A stretch of DNA of 64,000 bases from Oligoflexia bacterium (GCA_015231955.1 JADGAN010000029.1:1-64000), one strand, 5' to 3'; shown: positions 27,582 to 34,960, numbered from the stretch's first letter. The notes: generated from the letters alone by a model not told the origin. Numbers and translations: made by a program.

Positions 27582-27988
27582 TATTTTATATTCTCACAAA
27601 CCAACTCAATTTTAATTCTATCTGGATCTTCGAAAAAAAGGGCATAGCTGCTCCCACCAGCATAGGGATGGCGATCTTGGTACAAAATAGTCATTCCTCT
27701 CTCCTTTACTGCAATCGTAATTTTATCCACCTGCTCTTTTGAGTTAGCATAAAAAGCAAGATGATTTAGGCCACTTCGACAGCGATGGTACGAGGGGGTA
27801 AGATATTTTGCTTCAGTTTGAACAAAAACGATGTATGTTCCATTCGCTTTATAGCTCACTCCTTGATCCCATCTTTGATACTCTTGATATCCAAGTTGCT
27901 CACACAAAAACCATGACCAAAATCGGATTGAAGAAGATAAATTAGAAACATAGATCTCAATATGATGAAGCTGTCCTTGTGGCATCAT
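27581..27988 (-). CDS. VOC-family (glyoxalase/bleomycin-resistance fold) protein
   Basis: 135 residues forming a pair of beta-alpha-beta-beta-beta modules. Likely metal ligands are in LHHIEIYVSN near the N-terminus, NHLAFYA in the middle and DRIKIELV at the end. Its role could be a small-molecule lyase, dioxygenase or binding protein; the substrate is not inferable. ATG at 27988 has AGAGG 7 bases upstream. It is the last gene of a minus-strand set within the repeat-bounded unit and its stop codon touches terminator copy B. Confidence 0.85.
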   Translation of the reverse strand: MMPQGQLHHIEIYVSNLSSSIRFWSWFLCEQLGYQEYQRWDQGVSYKANGTYIVFVQTEAKYLTPSYHRCRSGLNHLAFYANSKEQVDKITIAVKERGMTILYQDRHPYAGGSSYALFFEDPDRIKIELVCENIK

Positions 27989-28018
27989 GATTAGACCTCT
28001 CTAGCTACAGCTACCATT

Positions 28019-28435
28019 TTAGGCAGCAACCTTTAATATCACCTTTTTCTTAGGTAAATCAGCATAGCACTTTACATCTTCAAAACTTTTAGGAAAATCT
28101 AGATTAAATTCTGAAAGAAAGAAAAGACGGACGGCCAACTCGTTAACTGGTAATAATCTACGACTACCTTCATGCTCCCAATTCATTACAGCGTTATGAG
28201 TAACCCCTAACTGCTTACCAAATTCCACCATACTTAAGTGGCGCGCTGATCGCAATAATTTTACCTCTTTCCCTCGAAGAGGTAGTTTGTTTTCTAAAAT
28301 ATATTTTGCGGCCAACTCTTCCAAAAAACCTCTTTTAACTGCTAAAACATCTCCTGCCGCTGTATGCCTGATAGGAACATTTTTTATTACTAAGTACTCT
28401 AGTCCAGCAAAATTTTTAATTGTAGTGGTTTTCAT
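28019..28435 (-). CDS. MqsA-like HTH antitoxin, copy 1
   Basis: 138 residues. The N-terminal part (GLEYLVIKNVPIRHTAAGDV) resembles the YgiT/MqsA N-terminal domain with its zinc-binding cysteines lost. Then comes LPLRGKEVKLLRSARHLSMV with EFGKQLGVTHNAVMNWEHEG, a Cro/C1-type helix-turn-helix. The start ATGA overlaps the toxin stop by 4 bp. It is clearly paralogous to 29645-30058. It probably neutralises the upstream DUF4258 protein and represses the operon. Confidence 0.83.
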   Translation of the reverse strand: MKTTTIKNFAGLEYLVIKNVPIRHTAAGDVLAVKRGFLEELAAKYILENKLPLRGKEVKLLRSARHLSMVEFGKQLGVTHNAVMNWEHEGSRRLLPVNELAVRLFFLSEFNLDFPKSFEDVKCYADLPKKKVILKVAA

Positions 28436-28695
28436 TCTTCCTCCTCAAACATGGTAATAATCAAAGTTTCCCCATAATACTGACATGCCACTGTTATAAC
28501 TCTCTCATCTAAAGCATAACCGACAAAATTATATGAATTTCTCTTCTCGTGATAATATTTTTCAAAATAAGTTCTACCAACATTCATCAAATCCCCTTCA
28601 AAAATGGATCTTTCATCCATCCTCTCCTCAGCATGAAGTATTAATGAAAAGTTTCCTTTCATCAGATCTCTGGCAATTTTATAAAAAACGGCCAT
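28432..28695 (-). CDS. DUF4258-type putative toxin, copy 1
   Basis: 87 residues. The pattern SLILHAEERMDERSIFEGD (H-A-x-x-R-M-x-x-R-x-I), NFVGYALDERVITVACQY and ETLIITMFEEE fits DUF4258, a small RelE/MqsR-like domain commonly found next to HTH antitoxins. It precedes its HTH partner with a 4-bp overlap. ATG at 28695 has AGGAGG upstream. It is about 60% identical by eye to the second copy at 30055-30318. Confidence 0.8.
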   Translation of the reverse strand: MAVFYKIARDLMKGNFSLILHAEERMDERSIFEGDLMNVGRTYFEKYYHEKRNSYNFVGYALDERVITVACQYYGETLIITMFEEEE

Positions 28696-28723
28696 TATCC
28701 TTCCTCCTCTGACATTAGTAATA

Positions 28724-28736
28724 TAACATTACGTTA
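28724..28736 (-). promoter_or_regulatory. Operator-like site TAAC-N5-GTTA, TA copy 1
   Basis: TAACATTACGTTA, 28 bp upstream of the toxin start. The same TAAC-N5-GTTA arrangement lies upstream of the second toxin-antitoxin operon (30333-30345), although the rest of the upstream sequences differ. It is probably the antitoxin binding site. Confidence 0.5.
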
Positions 28737-28796
28737 ATTTAAACAACATAAGGTTATAATGTCAAAAGATTATTGCGCAGCCTTCCTTCTACTTAG

Positions 28797-28897
28797 TTCG
28801 AGGATTTCCGCAATGGGGGTAGTGTTAATTTACCTCACTCACGGGGAATCAATGATTTGAGCATCAAATTCCAGAATTGCAGTTCGATAATAGACTG
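28797..28897 (+). repeat. 101-bp repeat R2 of the tRNA-Phe island
   Basis: Second copy, collinear with R1 and R3. The middle third has diverged most and the frame that is open in R1 is closed by TGA. It is followed by CGAACGTG, as in R1, then by terminator copy C, where part of the GCACCA segment has been lost. Confidence 0.9.
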
Positions 28898-28911
28898 CGA
28901 ACGTGGATCAA

Positions 28912-28941
28912 GGCCATCTTCATTGATGGCTTTTTTTTGCC
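28912..28941 (+). terminator. Copy C of the tRNA-Phe terminator
   Basis: GCCATC, loop TTCATT, GATGGC, eight Ts and GCC. It matches the hairpins after tRNA-Phe and at 27546. It lies 5 bp from the end of the minus-strand phosphotransferase pseudogene and could end transcription in either direction. Confidence 0.82.
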
Positions 28942-28945
28942 TTTT

Positions 28946-29613
28946 TTAAAACGATTGCATCAAGATCACCTTCTTAATTGGTTCCATCCACTTTTGAATT
29001 GGTTCTCCTTTGGGTGAGCAATTACTTTGCCAGTTATTGAGCGTCCAAAGATAAATATCGAGGGCCTTAAAGAGTAAAAAAAATTTCAATCGCTCTATAG
29101 ATAAGTCTATTTGAGGGCAAACTTTATGATAACCTTCAATATACCAGTCAAAAAAAGGTCTTACCACATCCGCCGCATACCAATGGTAGATCGGTTCATC
29201 AAAATCAATGAAACTAATTTTTACAGCGCCACCTTGCTGCTCCATAAAAACATTTTCATCACGATGATCACCATGAGTAAGTCCACACTCGAAATGTCCC
29301 CGTAAAAATTTGGCAACTGTGCTCCCCAATCTTCAAAAACGACGAGAGGGAGAGTTTCCATACGAAGAATATTACCCTGAGCGCTGCTTATGGCATGGGA
29401 TAAGAATCCAGATGAATGCTCTTCTACAAAATACCCAGCATTTGATTTTATAACCATTGGTGCTGAAATGTTATGCTCATAAAGAAATTTTTGAAAGAGA
29501 AGAGATGCCAAAATTCCATTTCTACTTCTAAGATCTTGATGTGTCATCTTTGAAAATATAAAAAAAGGTGAACACTCACTATCATAACACTCAAAGCGAT
29601 ATTGATAGATCAA
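28946..29613 (-). pseudogene. Frameshifted aminoglycoside/choline phosphotransferase-like gene
   Basis: Two overlapping frames together give one protein-kinase-like (APH family) sequence. The first (29613 down to about 29325) has an N-terminal lobe-like part and LVVFEDWG. The second (from about 29329) continues with VAKFLRGHFECGLTHGDHRD then ENVFMEQQ and ISFIDFDEP, which are the HGDxxxxN catalytic loop and the IDFD metal site. The shift falls near the run GGGG at about 29321-29326. The combined length of about 220 residues is also short at the N-terminus, where a stop precedes the TTG start. It is probably inactive, unless a sequencing error is responsible. Confidence 0.75.
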
Positions 29614-29644
29614 GCTTCTGCAAGATTGGATTCCAACTCATGCT

Positions 29645-30058
29645 TCAACTGGCCTTTAGCAAAATTTTTTTTGCTCTCTTGAGATTGCTCTTTAGGTCAT
29701 CAAAACATTTTGGAAACTCTACTTCAAGTTCTGAACAAAAAAATGCTCGCACGATCATCTCATTGATAGGAAGTAACCGTTTATCTCCCTCTTTTTCCCA
29801 GTGCATGACTGCATTAGCAGAGACTCCCAATGCCTTTCCTAGTTCTGCCATGCTCATTCTGGTTACTGATCGCAAAAGCTTGATCTCTTTTCCCCGAATA
29901 GGAATCTTTTGTTGCAAAATAAACTTTGCCGCCATTCGCTCTAACTTGCCATAGTTGACATCTATAACATCTCCATGTTTAGAACTTCTAATGGGAACAT
30001 CTTTTATCGTCAAATACTCTAATCCCGCAAATTTTTTAAGATCTGTTTTTTTCATCAA
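29645..30058 (-). CDS. MqsA-like HTH antitoxin, copy 2
   Basis: 137 residues, paralogue of 28019-28435. Shared blocks are KKFAGLEYLTIKDVPIRSS, IPIRGKEIKLLRSVTRMSMA, GVSANAVMHWEKEGDKRLLP and FPKCFDDL. The helix-turn-helix is intact. Its start overlaps the toxin stop by 4 bp as in copy 1. It sits 32 bp upstream of the broken phosphotransferase gene on the same strand. Confidence 0.83.
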   Translation of the reverse strand: MMKKTDLKKFAGLEYLTIKDVPIRSSKHGDVIDVNYGKLERMAAKFILQQKIPIRGKEIKLLRSVTRMSMAELGKALGVSANAVMHWEKEGDKRLLPINEMIVRAFFCSELEVEFPKCFDDLKSNLKRAKKILLKAS

Positions 30059-30318
30059 TCACCCTCCAAAAACATAGTTATGATCAGAGTTTCATTATCA
30101 TAATCACAGGCCACAGTTACAACTCTCTCGTCTAAAGCATACCCTGTGAAATTATAAGATTCATGTTTCTTACTATAGAACTGATCAAAGCATGAAAGTC
30201 CAACATTAATGATATCTCCTTCAAAAATTGATCGGTCATCCATTCTCTCACGAGCATGAATTGTTAGTTTAAAATGCCCTCTGCGCAAATCTCTACGTAT
30301 TTTCAAAAAAGTTGTCAC
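30055..30318 (-). CDS. DUF4258-type putative toxin, copy 2
   Basis: 87 residues, with LTIHARERMDDRSIFEGDII, NFTGYALDERVVTVACDYDN and ETLIITMF matching copy 1. The start is GTG with only a weak Shine-Dalgarno sequence. Strong conservation of the H-A-x-x-R-M-D-x-R-S-I-F-E-G-D block between copies suggests that both remain under selection. Confidence 0.8.
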   Translation of the reverse strand: MTTFLKIRRDLRRGHFKLTIHARERMDDRSIFEGDIINVGLSCFDQFYSKKHESYNFTGYALDERVVTVACDYDNETLIITMFLEGD

Positions 30319-30332
30319 AAGATGCCCTTTGA

Positions 30333-30345
30333 TAACAATTTGTTA
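30333..30345 (-). promoter_or_regulatory. Operator-like palindrome TAAC-N5-GTTA, TA copy 2
   Basis: TAACAATTTGTTA, a perfect palindrome around a central T, 14 bp upstream of the second toxin start. A second, weaker site AACATATTGTT lies at 30354-30364. The first shares TAAC-N5-GTTA with the site before copy 1. Confidence 0.5.
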
Positions 30346-30497
30346 CATTATAAAACATATTGTTATTCAAAACAATAAACTTATCTTCTATTACAGCGAA
30401 CATAGCGATCTGCGACTAAAGTGCCACTGATCATGGAGGAGAATCGAGAAAAGAAAACACCTGTGCCTGGTGTCGAAAAAAAAAGAAATACCGCTGG

Positions 30498-30598
30498 TTC
30501 GAGAATTTCCGCAATAAGGGGAACATCAATAAACCTCGCTTATGAATAATCAATAATTTGACCATCAAATTCCAGAATTGCGGTTCGATAATAGACTG
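30498..30598 (+). repeat. 101-bp repeat R3 of the tRNA-Phe island
   Basis: Third copy, same length. After the shared end TAGACTG the sequence departs from R1 and R2: no CGAACGTG and no terminator follows, but the 3' end of the minus-strand gene at 30565-30867, whose last codons lie inside the repeat. That sharp change marks the repeat end as a recombination junction. Confidence 0.9.
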
Positions 30599-30867
30599 AA
30601 AATAATTTTTTCATCTCCTCTTATAACTGTCATCTTATATATTTTACTAAAAGTATTTAAACCATCCGGATTAATTACAACAACTCCATCAGCTTCAACT
30701 TTATCTGCATATATGTATTTCCCTCCTACACAGCATGGCACTTTTTCTAGCAATTTATCAAATACAGTAGTATCCGTTATCGCAATTTTTATACTTATAG
30801 AAGTAATGTCATCAACAAAAAAAACTTCATTTCCAGTAGCAATAATATAGCAAGAGACTAAACACAT
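30565..30867 (-). CDS. 100-residue protein of unknown function
   Basis: Beta-rich sequence (NEVFFVDDITSISIKIAITD, YIYADKVEADGVVVINPDG, MTVIRGDEKIIF). No family is recognised. The final residues (about SLLSNRNSGI) are encoded by the reverse strand of repeat R3, so the natural C-terminus may have been replaced when the gene was joined to the repeat. No upstream partner gene is visible. Confidence 0.5.
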   Translation of the reverse strand: MCLVSCYIIATGNEVFFVDDITSISIKIAITDTTVFDKLLEKVPCCVGGKYIYADKVEADGVVVINPDGLNTFSKIYKMTVIRGDEKIIFSLLSNRNSGI

Positions 30868-30911
30868 TTTTTAATCACCTGTAGGGACAGGTCCAGAATC
30901 AAGAGTTACTT

Positions 30912-31017
30912 GTAACTGCTCACACCCTTCAGCCATCTACCCTCTACCGGATGCTGAAAGTTGCTTAGCTAACAGCATTTGGTTGAGAGGTGAAGGTTGA
31001 GGGGTGTGAGCAGTTAC
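30912..31017. mobile_element. 106-bp IS66-derived mini-element (MITE-like)
   Basis: Bounded by GTAACTGCTCACACCC and its inverse GGGTGTGAGCAGTTAC. The inverted ends extend imperfectly to about 37 bp. The right half resembles the end of the IS66 element at 475-542 (shared AGCAT, GGTTGA, AAGG, GTGAGCAGTTAC). It contains no gene, so it would depend on an IS66 transposase in trans. No obvious 8-bp target duplication is seen. It lies in the 406-bp gap before the radical SAM gene. Confidence 0.75.
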
Positions 31018-31160
31018 TAAATTTTTTCATTTTTTTCCTCCTGAGATAATTCATTATATCAATAACCTTCGAGGAAGCATTACTATGAAAATGACAGGTA
31101 TGAAATTCATGGGATAGGATCGTCAATAAAATTCCTATGAGAAATTAATGAGACAACTTT

Positions 31161-31183
31161 GGGGTTCAACTTTGAGGGCACCA
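31161..31183 (+). repeat. Degenerate tRNA 3'-end-like sequence (possible att remnant)
   Basis: GGGGTTCAAC, a short T-rich stretch, then GAGGGCACCA: the T-arm GGTTCAA and acceptor-plus-CCA layout of tRNA-Phe at 26211-26237 with three to four gaps. No body of a tRNA precedes it. It could mark the far boundary of an island integrated at tRNA-Phe. The rest of 31018-31273 shows nothing else recognisable. Confidence 0.4.
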
Positions 31184-31273
31184 TGAAAATATTCATTGCT
31201 GCATTAAATATGTAGTGAATAAAATGGCGAGATTGTTGCATAAAAATCAATGATAGCGTTCAAAGGAGAAAAT

Positions 31274-32638
31274 ATGTCAAAAAAAGTTATTATTGTTGAA
31301 CCACTCGGGCCAAAAACCAATGTGTTTGCTCAATACATGACACTACCCTTATTAGGGCCACTCTATTTAGGAACAATTCTAAAGCAGGCCGGTTTTGACG
31401 TTCTGATTCATAACGAGAATTTTTCTAAGAATAGCTTGTACACCAAGCAACTTACAGGAGATTTTCTTTTGCTAAGTCTGCTCACTCCTACCGTGGAACG
31501 AGGACATGCGATTGCTAAAATGTTTAAAAAAAACAATCCTCATGCAAAAGTCATCATTGGAGGCATTCATCCGACGCTGCTACCTAAAGAATCACTGGCG
31601 TTTGCTGATTTTGTGGTTCAAGGTGAGGCGGAAGAAATTATTGTTGATCTTTTGCGCTTTGGTTCTTCTCAACAGCTTATTAATACTGAACTGGTGAAAG
31701 ACTTGAATAAAATTCCTTTCCCTGATTTTAATTTATTACATAATTACAAAGAAAATAGCATTTATCCTATTATTACCTCAAGAGGTTGCCCTTTCAATTG
31801 CAACTTCTGCTCTGTCACTAAAACCTTTGGCAAAGAATACCGAACAGTGGATCTTTATAAAACAGTAGAGGAGCTTTCGCTTACGAAGACCAAACATATC
31901 TTCTTTTATGATGATAATTTCACGGCCAATAAAACAAGAATTAAAAAGTTACTCACTCTCATGATAGAAAAAAAGATTAAAAAGACATGGGTTGCTCAAA
32001 CCAGAACGGACATCGCCGATGATGAGGAGTTACTTCATTTGATGAAAGAGAGCGGTTGCCTTAAAGTATTCATGGGAATTGAATCTTTGAATGATTTGGT
32101 TCTACGGCAATACCGAAAAGCTCAAACTCAGGAGCAAATTGAAAAAAATATCAAAAAGATACATTCTCATGGAATTCAAATTCATGGAATGTTCATTTTC
32201 GGATCTGATTTTGATACACCAAAAACCTTCCATGATACTGTGAGTTTTTGTCAAAAAAACAAAATGGAAACTGTTCAATACCTGGCCCTAACCCCTTTTC
32301 CAGGGACTCAACTTTATAATGACATGGAAAGCGGCAATAGACTGATTCACCGGCAGTGGGCATACTACGATACTCTCCATGTCGTCTTCAAACCACGATT
32401 TATCTCTGCGCTCGATTTGCAAAATAAAATTATTGCTGCCTTCGAAGACTTCTATTCTTTGGTTTTCATTCTTAGAGGATTATTAACAAGCACAATGAAG
32501 TTCGGCAATAAGGTATCTAATCTCATCACCCGCTTGTTTGCTAGAACCATTATTGGCCATTGGAAAAAGCAAAATAGTGATTATCTGAAATACTTGGCCA
32601 ATATAGCGCCTGACCCTAGGAAGAGCGTTCCTAATTGA
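31274..32638 (+). CDS. B12-binding-domain radical SAM protein
   Basis: 454 residues. The N-terminal half is a cobalamin-binding Rossmann domain (LGPLYLGTILKQAGFDVLIH; HAKVIIGGIHPTLLPKESLA; VVQGEAEE). The radical SAM cluster is ITSRGCPFNCNFCSVTKTFG, the CxxxCxxC motif, followed by IFFYDDNFTAN and GIESLNDLVLRQYRKAQT. This is the layout of the BchE/HpnJ-type enzymes that methylate or rearrange unreactive carbons. The reaction is unknown. ATG at 31274 has AGGAG 5 bases upstream. A C-terminal hydrophobic segment (YSLVFILRGLL) may contact membrane. The DUF169 gene follows after 96 bp. Confidence 0.88.
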   Translation: MSKKVIIVEPLGPKTNVFAQYMTLPLLGPLYLGTILKQAGFDVLIHNENFSKNSLYTKQLTGDFLLLSLLTPTVERGHAIAKMFKKNNPHAKVIIGGIHPTLLPKESLAFADFVVQGEAEEIIVDLLRFGSSQQLINTELVKDLNKIPFPDFNLLHNYKENSIYPIITSRGCPFNCNFCSVTKTFGKEYRTVDLYKTVEELSLTKTKHIFFYDDNFTANKTRIKKLLTLMIEKKIKKTWVAQTRTDIADDEELLHLMKESGCLKVFMGIESLNDLVLRQYRKAQTQEQIEKNIKKIHSHGIQIHGMFIFGSDFDTPKTFHDTVSFCQKNKMETVQYLALTPFPGTQLYNDMESGNRLIHRQWAYYDTLHVVFKPRFISALDLQNKIIAAFEDFYSLVFILRGLLTSTMKFGNKVSNLITRLFARTIIGHWKKQNSDYLKYLANIAPDPRKSVPN

Positions 32639-32734
32639 GTTTTTCCTGGCCAAAGAGTAAATTTTATTTTTTTATTTTAACTAGAAGTATGAAACTAGCT
32701 TGAAATTGAATTGCGGTGAAAAGGAGACATGAAG

Positions 32735-33469
32735 ATGCGAGATAAATTCTCATCGCTATGGCAGAAGTATTTTGGAAAGGCCGAGATGCCAATCTATTTT
32801 TATTTTACTGATGAACCCAATGGTATCGATATTGTAGCGACCTCCAAAGAGCATGTGTGCCTGATCGCCACGCTTCACAAAGTCCGTAAAGGAAAAGCAA
32901 TTGCTTTTGGCAAGGATTCATTTGGATGCTTTGGAGGAAAGAAATTTTTTGGTTTCAGTAGCGATATTCGACCTGGATTTGAACATTTTCTCTCTTGTGG
33001 TATTCCTGGACAGATAGAAGGCGAACGCTACAAAAAAAATCCAGAAATTGTAAAGGCCTGGCAAATGAAAGCACCAACTTTTCAGGCGCCAAAGCAATTC
33101 ATTGCCTTTAAACCATGGGCGCAACTTGAAGAGTCAGAAAGGCCTGAAGCAGTTATCTTTTTTGCTCCTGCCGACGTTTTATCGGCACTGTTTACACTCG
33201 CTGGATTTGCAGAGTCTGATCCAAACAGTGTGATTGCCCCCTTCTCTGCAGGTTGCAGTAGCATAGTAACCTATCCTTACATAGAAGAAAGATCGGATCA
33301 TCCACGCTCTATCCTGGGAATGTTCGATGTGACGGCCAGGCCTTGTGTTGAAAGTGGCATTCTTTCCTTTGCAATTCCATTTTCTAAATTTACTACGATA
33401 GTTAATGATATGGAAGAAAGCTTTCTTATTACTGACTCATGGAAAAAAGTTTATAAACGTTTAATTTGA
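32735..33469 (+). CDS. DUF169-family protein
   Basis: 244 residues. Features typical of DUF169: CLIATLHKVRKGKAIAFGKD, then FGCFGGKKFFGF, PKQFIAFKPWAQL, PEAVIFFAPADVLSALFTLA, and IAPFSAGCSSIVTYPYIEE. The conserved cysteines could bind a metal or cluster; the family's function is unknown. ATG at 32735 is preferred over the ATG at 32729 because AAGGAG then lies 8 rather than 2 bases upstream. It is probably co-transcribed with the radical SAM gene. Confidence 0.85.
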   Translation: MRDKFSSLWQKYFGKAEMPIYFYFTDEPNGIDIVATSKEHVCLIATLHKVRKGKAIAFGKDSFGCFGGKKFFGFSSDIRPGFEHFLSCGIPGQIEGERYKKNPEIVKAWQMKAPTFQAPKQFIAFKPWAQLEESERPEAVIFFAPADVLSALFTLAGFAESDPNSVIAPFSAGCSSIVTYPYIEERSDHPRSILGMFDVTARPCVESGILSFAIPFSKFTTIVNDMEESFLITDSWKKVYKRLI

Positions 33470-33665
33470 TCTGCCACGTGCCAGTTCCGGTGCCACATTC
33501 GCCACATTCCTTTTTGATTGTCACCGCAATAGACACGTTGCTCATTGTGTAGAGGCGACAGGTGCTATGATGTTCTTAACCTCATGAATTTAACAGGGAT
33601 AGAATGAATATTTTTGGCCATAGTCAAGACTTCGAATAGAAGCAGATTTTGGGTAGAGGATCGAT

Positions 33666-34307
33666 TCAAAGCTTTCTTAAGAGGTAGATGCCATCTCTTA
33701 CCGTTAGTAAGTGAGATTCGATTCGTGGATCTTTTTGAATGTGGAGATTAAATTTGCAAATAGCATGATCGCTTACATCCTTAGGATCTAAAACCTTGCC
33801 AGACCACAAAACATTATCAACAATAAAGAGACCTCCCCTCCTTAAGAGAGGAAAGGCACTCTCATAATATTGAATATAATTTTCTTTGTCGGCATCGATG
33901 AAGATAAGATCAAAGGGAGGCCTAAGTTCTTTTAAAGATACTTGAGCATCCCCTAAGATCAATCGGATTTTATGCCCATAAGGAGCGCGTGACCAATATC
34001 GCTTGGCAATCTCTGTGGCCACAGCATCAATATCCAAAGTAACAACCTCTCCATCACTGGGTACTGCTTCTGCAAAATAGTGAGTACTGTGGCCAGTAAA
34101 TGTTCCAATCTCCAAAACTCTCTTCGCAAAAATCAGTCTGGTTAAGAATCGAAGTAAAGAACCCTCTAGCCTACCGACTTGCATTTGCGGGTCTTGCATC
34201 TTTTCATAGGTCTCTTTAGACAACTCTTTTAAGAGAGCACTCTCCTCCTCATGCATAAGCTTCAAACAATACTCTTCAATCTCTTGGTTTATGATCTGTA
34301 GACTCAT
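33666..34307 (-). CDS. SAM-dependent O-methyltransferase (caffeoyl-CoA OMT type)
   Basis: 213 residues. Motifs: RVLEIGTFTGHSTHYFAEAV (SAM loop), GEVVTLDIDAVATEIAKRYW, IRLILGDAQVSLKEL, FDLIFIDADKENYIQYYE (metal and catalytic Asp/Lys) and GGLFIVDNVLWSGKVLD. This is the OMT_3 (class I) pattern used for catechol-like acceptors; the acceptor is unknown. ATG at 34307 has AAGGAAC 7 bases upstream; an earlier start would run into the neighbouring gene. It follows the DUF6607-like gene by 2 bp. Confidence 0.92.
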   Translation of the reverse strand: MSLQIINQEIEEYCLKLMHEEESALLKELSKETYEKMQDPQMQVGRLEGSLLRFLTRLIFAKRVLEIGTFTGHSTHYFAEAVPSDGEVVTLDIDAVATEIAKRYWSRAPYGHKIRLILGDAQVSLKELRPPFDLIFIDADKENYIQYYESAFPLLRRGGLFIVDNVLWSGKVLDPKDVSDHAICKFNLHIQKDPRIESHLLTVRDGIYLLRKL

Positions 34308-34309
34308 TT

Positions 34310-34960
34310 CTATAGTTCCTTGGCCGGTTGGCAATTGCTCTCATCAACTCGGGAGTAGTCATTGAAACCAACTTCGTTAGCAACAATAACATTGTCTCGA
34401 TCGAGCTTATTATTAATTTCAACTTGAACCCAGCCAGCAGCTGTGATTTGTAGGATATTTTCTCTGTCCAAGGTTTCATAATCGCTGCGACCACGATCAC
34501 GGATCACAGGCCTTGCTGCTTTACCGGCATGACAGCGCCACTGGTGAAAGGCAATAGGGGCGGTACACTCATAACGCAACTCTTCTCCTGTGGGATCGTA
34601 AACCTTTTGTGTCCAGAGATGATCTGCTGTTTCTGACCAATCTTCACGCCAGTGTTTCATGGCCTGCTCACCAATAACACCATAGTGTTGAAAGCTAAGA
34701 GCATTATCACTCTCCTCTAGTACAATCCACTCGTAAAACTCCTTACCATCTACAAGATCAAATCTACTGTCATGGACTCCATCTTCTACAAAGCGATAAG
34801 TGACTCGGAAACAGCCGCTTAAAAGTTTAAGCGTCTCCTTTGAGGCCAGCGTCAGTGAAGTAGTAGCAGTAGCGGTGGCAGTGGCAGTGTTGAGCGCTCC
34901 TATGATAAGTAAAGTGGGTAAGAAAAAGAGGAGTGGTCGTAATGAAAATTTTAAGTTCAT
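34310..34960 (-). CDS. Exported DUF6607-like protein
   Basis: 216 residues with a signal peptide (LRPLLFFLPTLLIIGALNTA) followed by an Ala-Thr repeat. The mature part has GCFRVTYRFVEDGVHDSRFD, the W-rich ALSFQHYGVIGEQAMKHWRE, DHLWTQKVYDPTGEELRYEC, and a later RSDYETLDRENILQITAAGW, which agrees with what I remember of DUF6607. The function is unknown; such proteins are periplasmic or attached to the outer membrane. The gene starts 2 bp before the methyltransferase gene and is probably co-transcribed with it. Confidence 0.72.
   Translation of the reverse strand: MNLKFSLRPLLFFLPTLLIIGALNTATATATATTSLTLASKETLKLLSGCFRVTYRFVEDGVHDSRFDLVDGKEFYEWIVLEESDNALSFQHYGVIGEQAMKHWREDWSETADHLWTQKVYDPTGEELRYECTAPIAFHQWRCHAGKAARPVIRDRGRSDYETLDRENILQITAAGWVQVEINNKLDRDNVIVANEVGFNDYSRVDESNCQPAKEL

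Noticed and set aside
30431-30544. 38-codon ORF starting ATGGAGGAG and running into repeat R3
   Set aside because: Its second half is read from the repeat and it has no good ribosome-binding site; more likely chance or relic.
27429-30598. Possible CRISPR array from regularly reused repeats
   Set aside because: Only three 101-bp repeats, spaced more than 1 kb apart with genes between them; no short spacers and no cas genes.
26162-31183. Prophage as the source of the island
   Set aside because: No structural, packaging or replication phage genes are present, and no intact integrase lies inside.
33470-33665. REP-like element with repeated GCCAC/GTGCCA words
   Set aside because: Several GTGCCA/GCCAC words occur close together, but no clear palindrome or second copy in the window was found.
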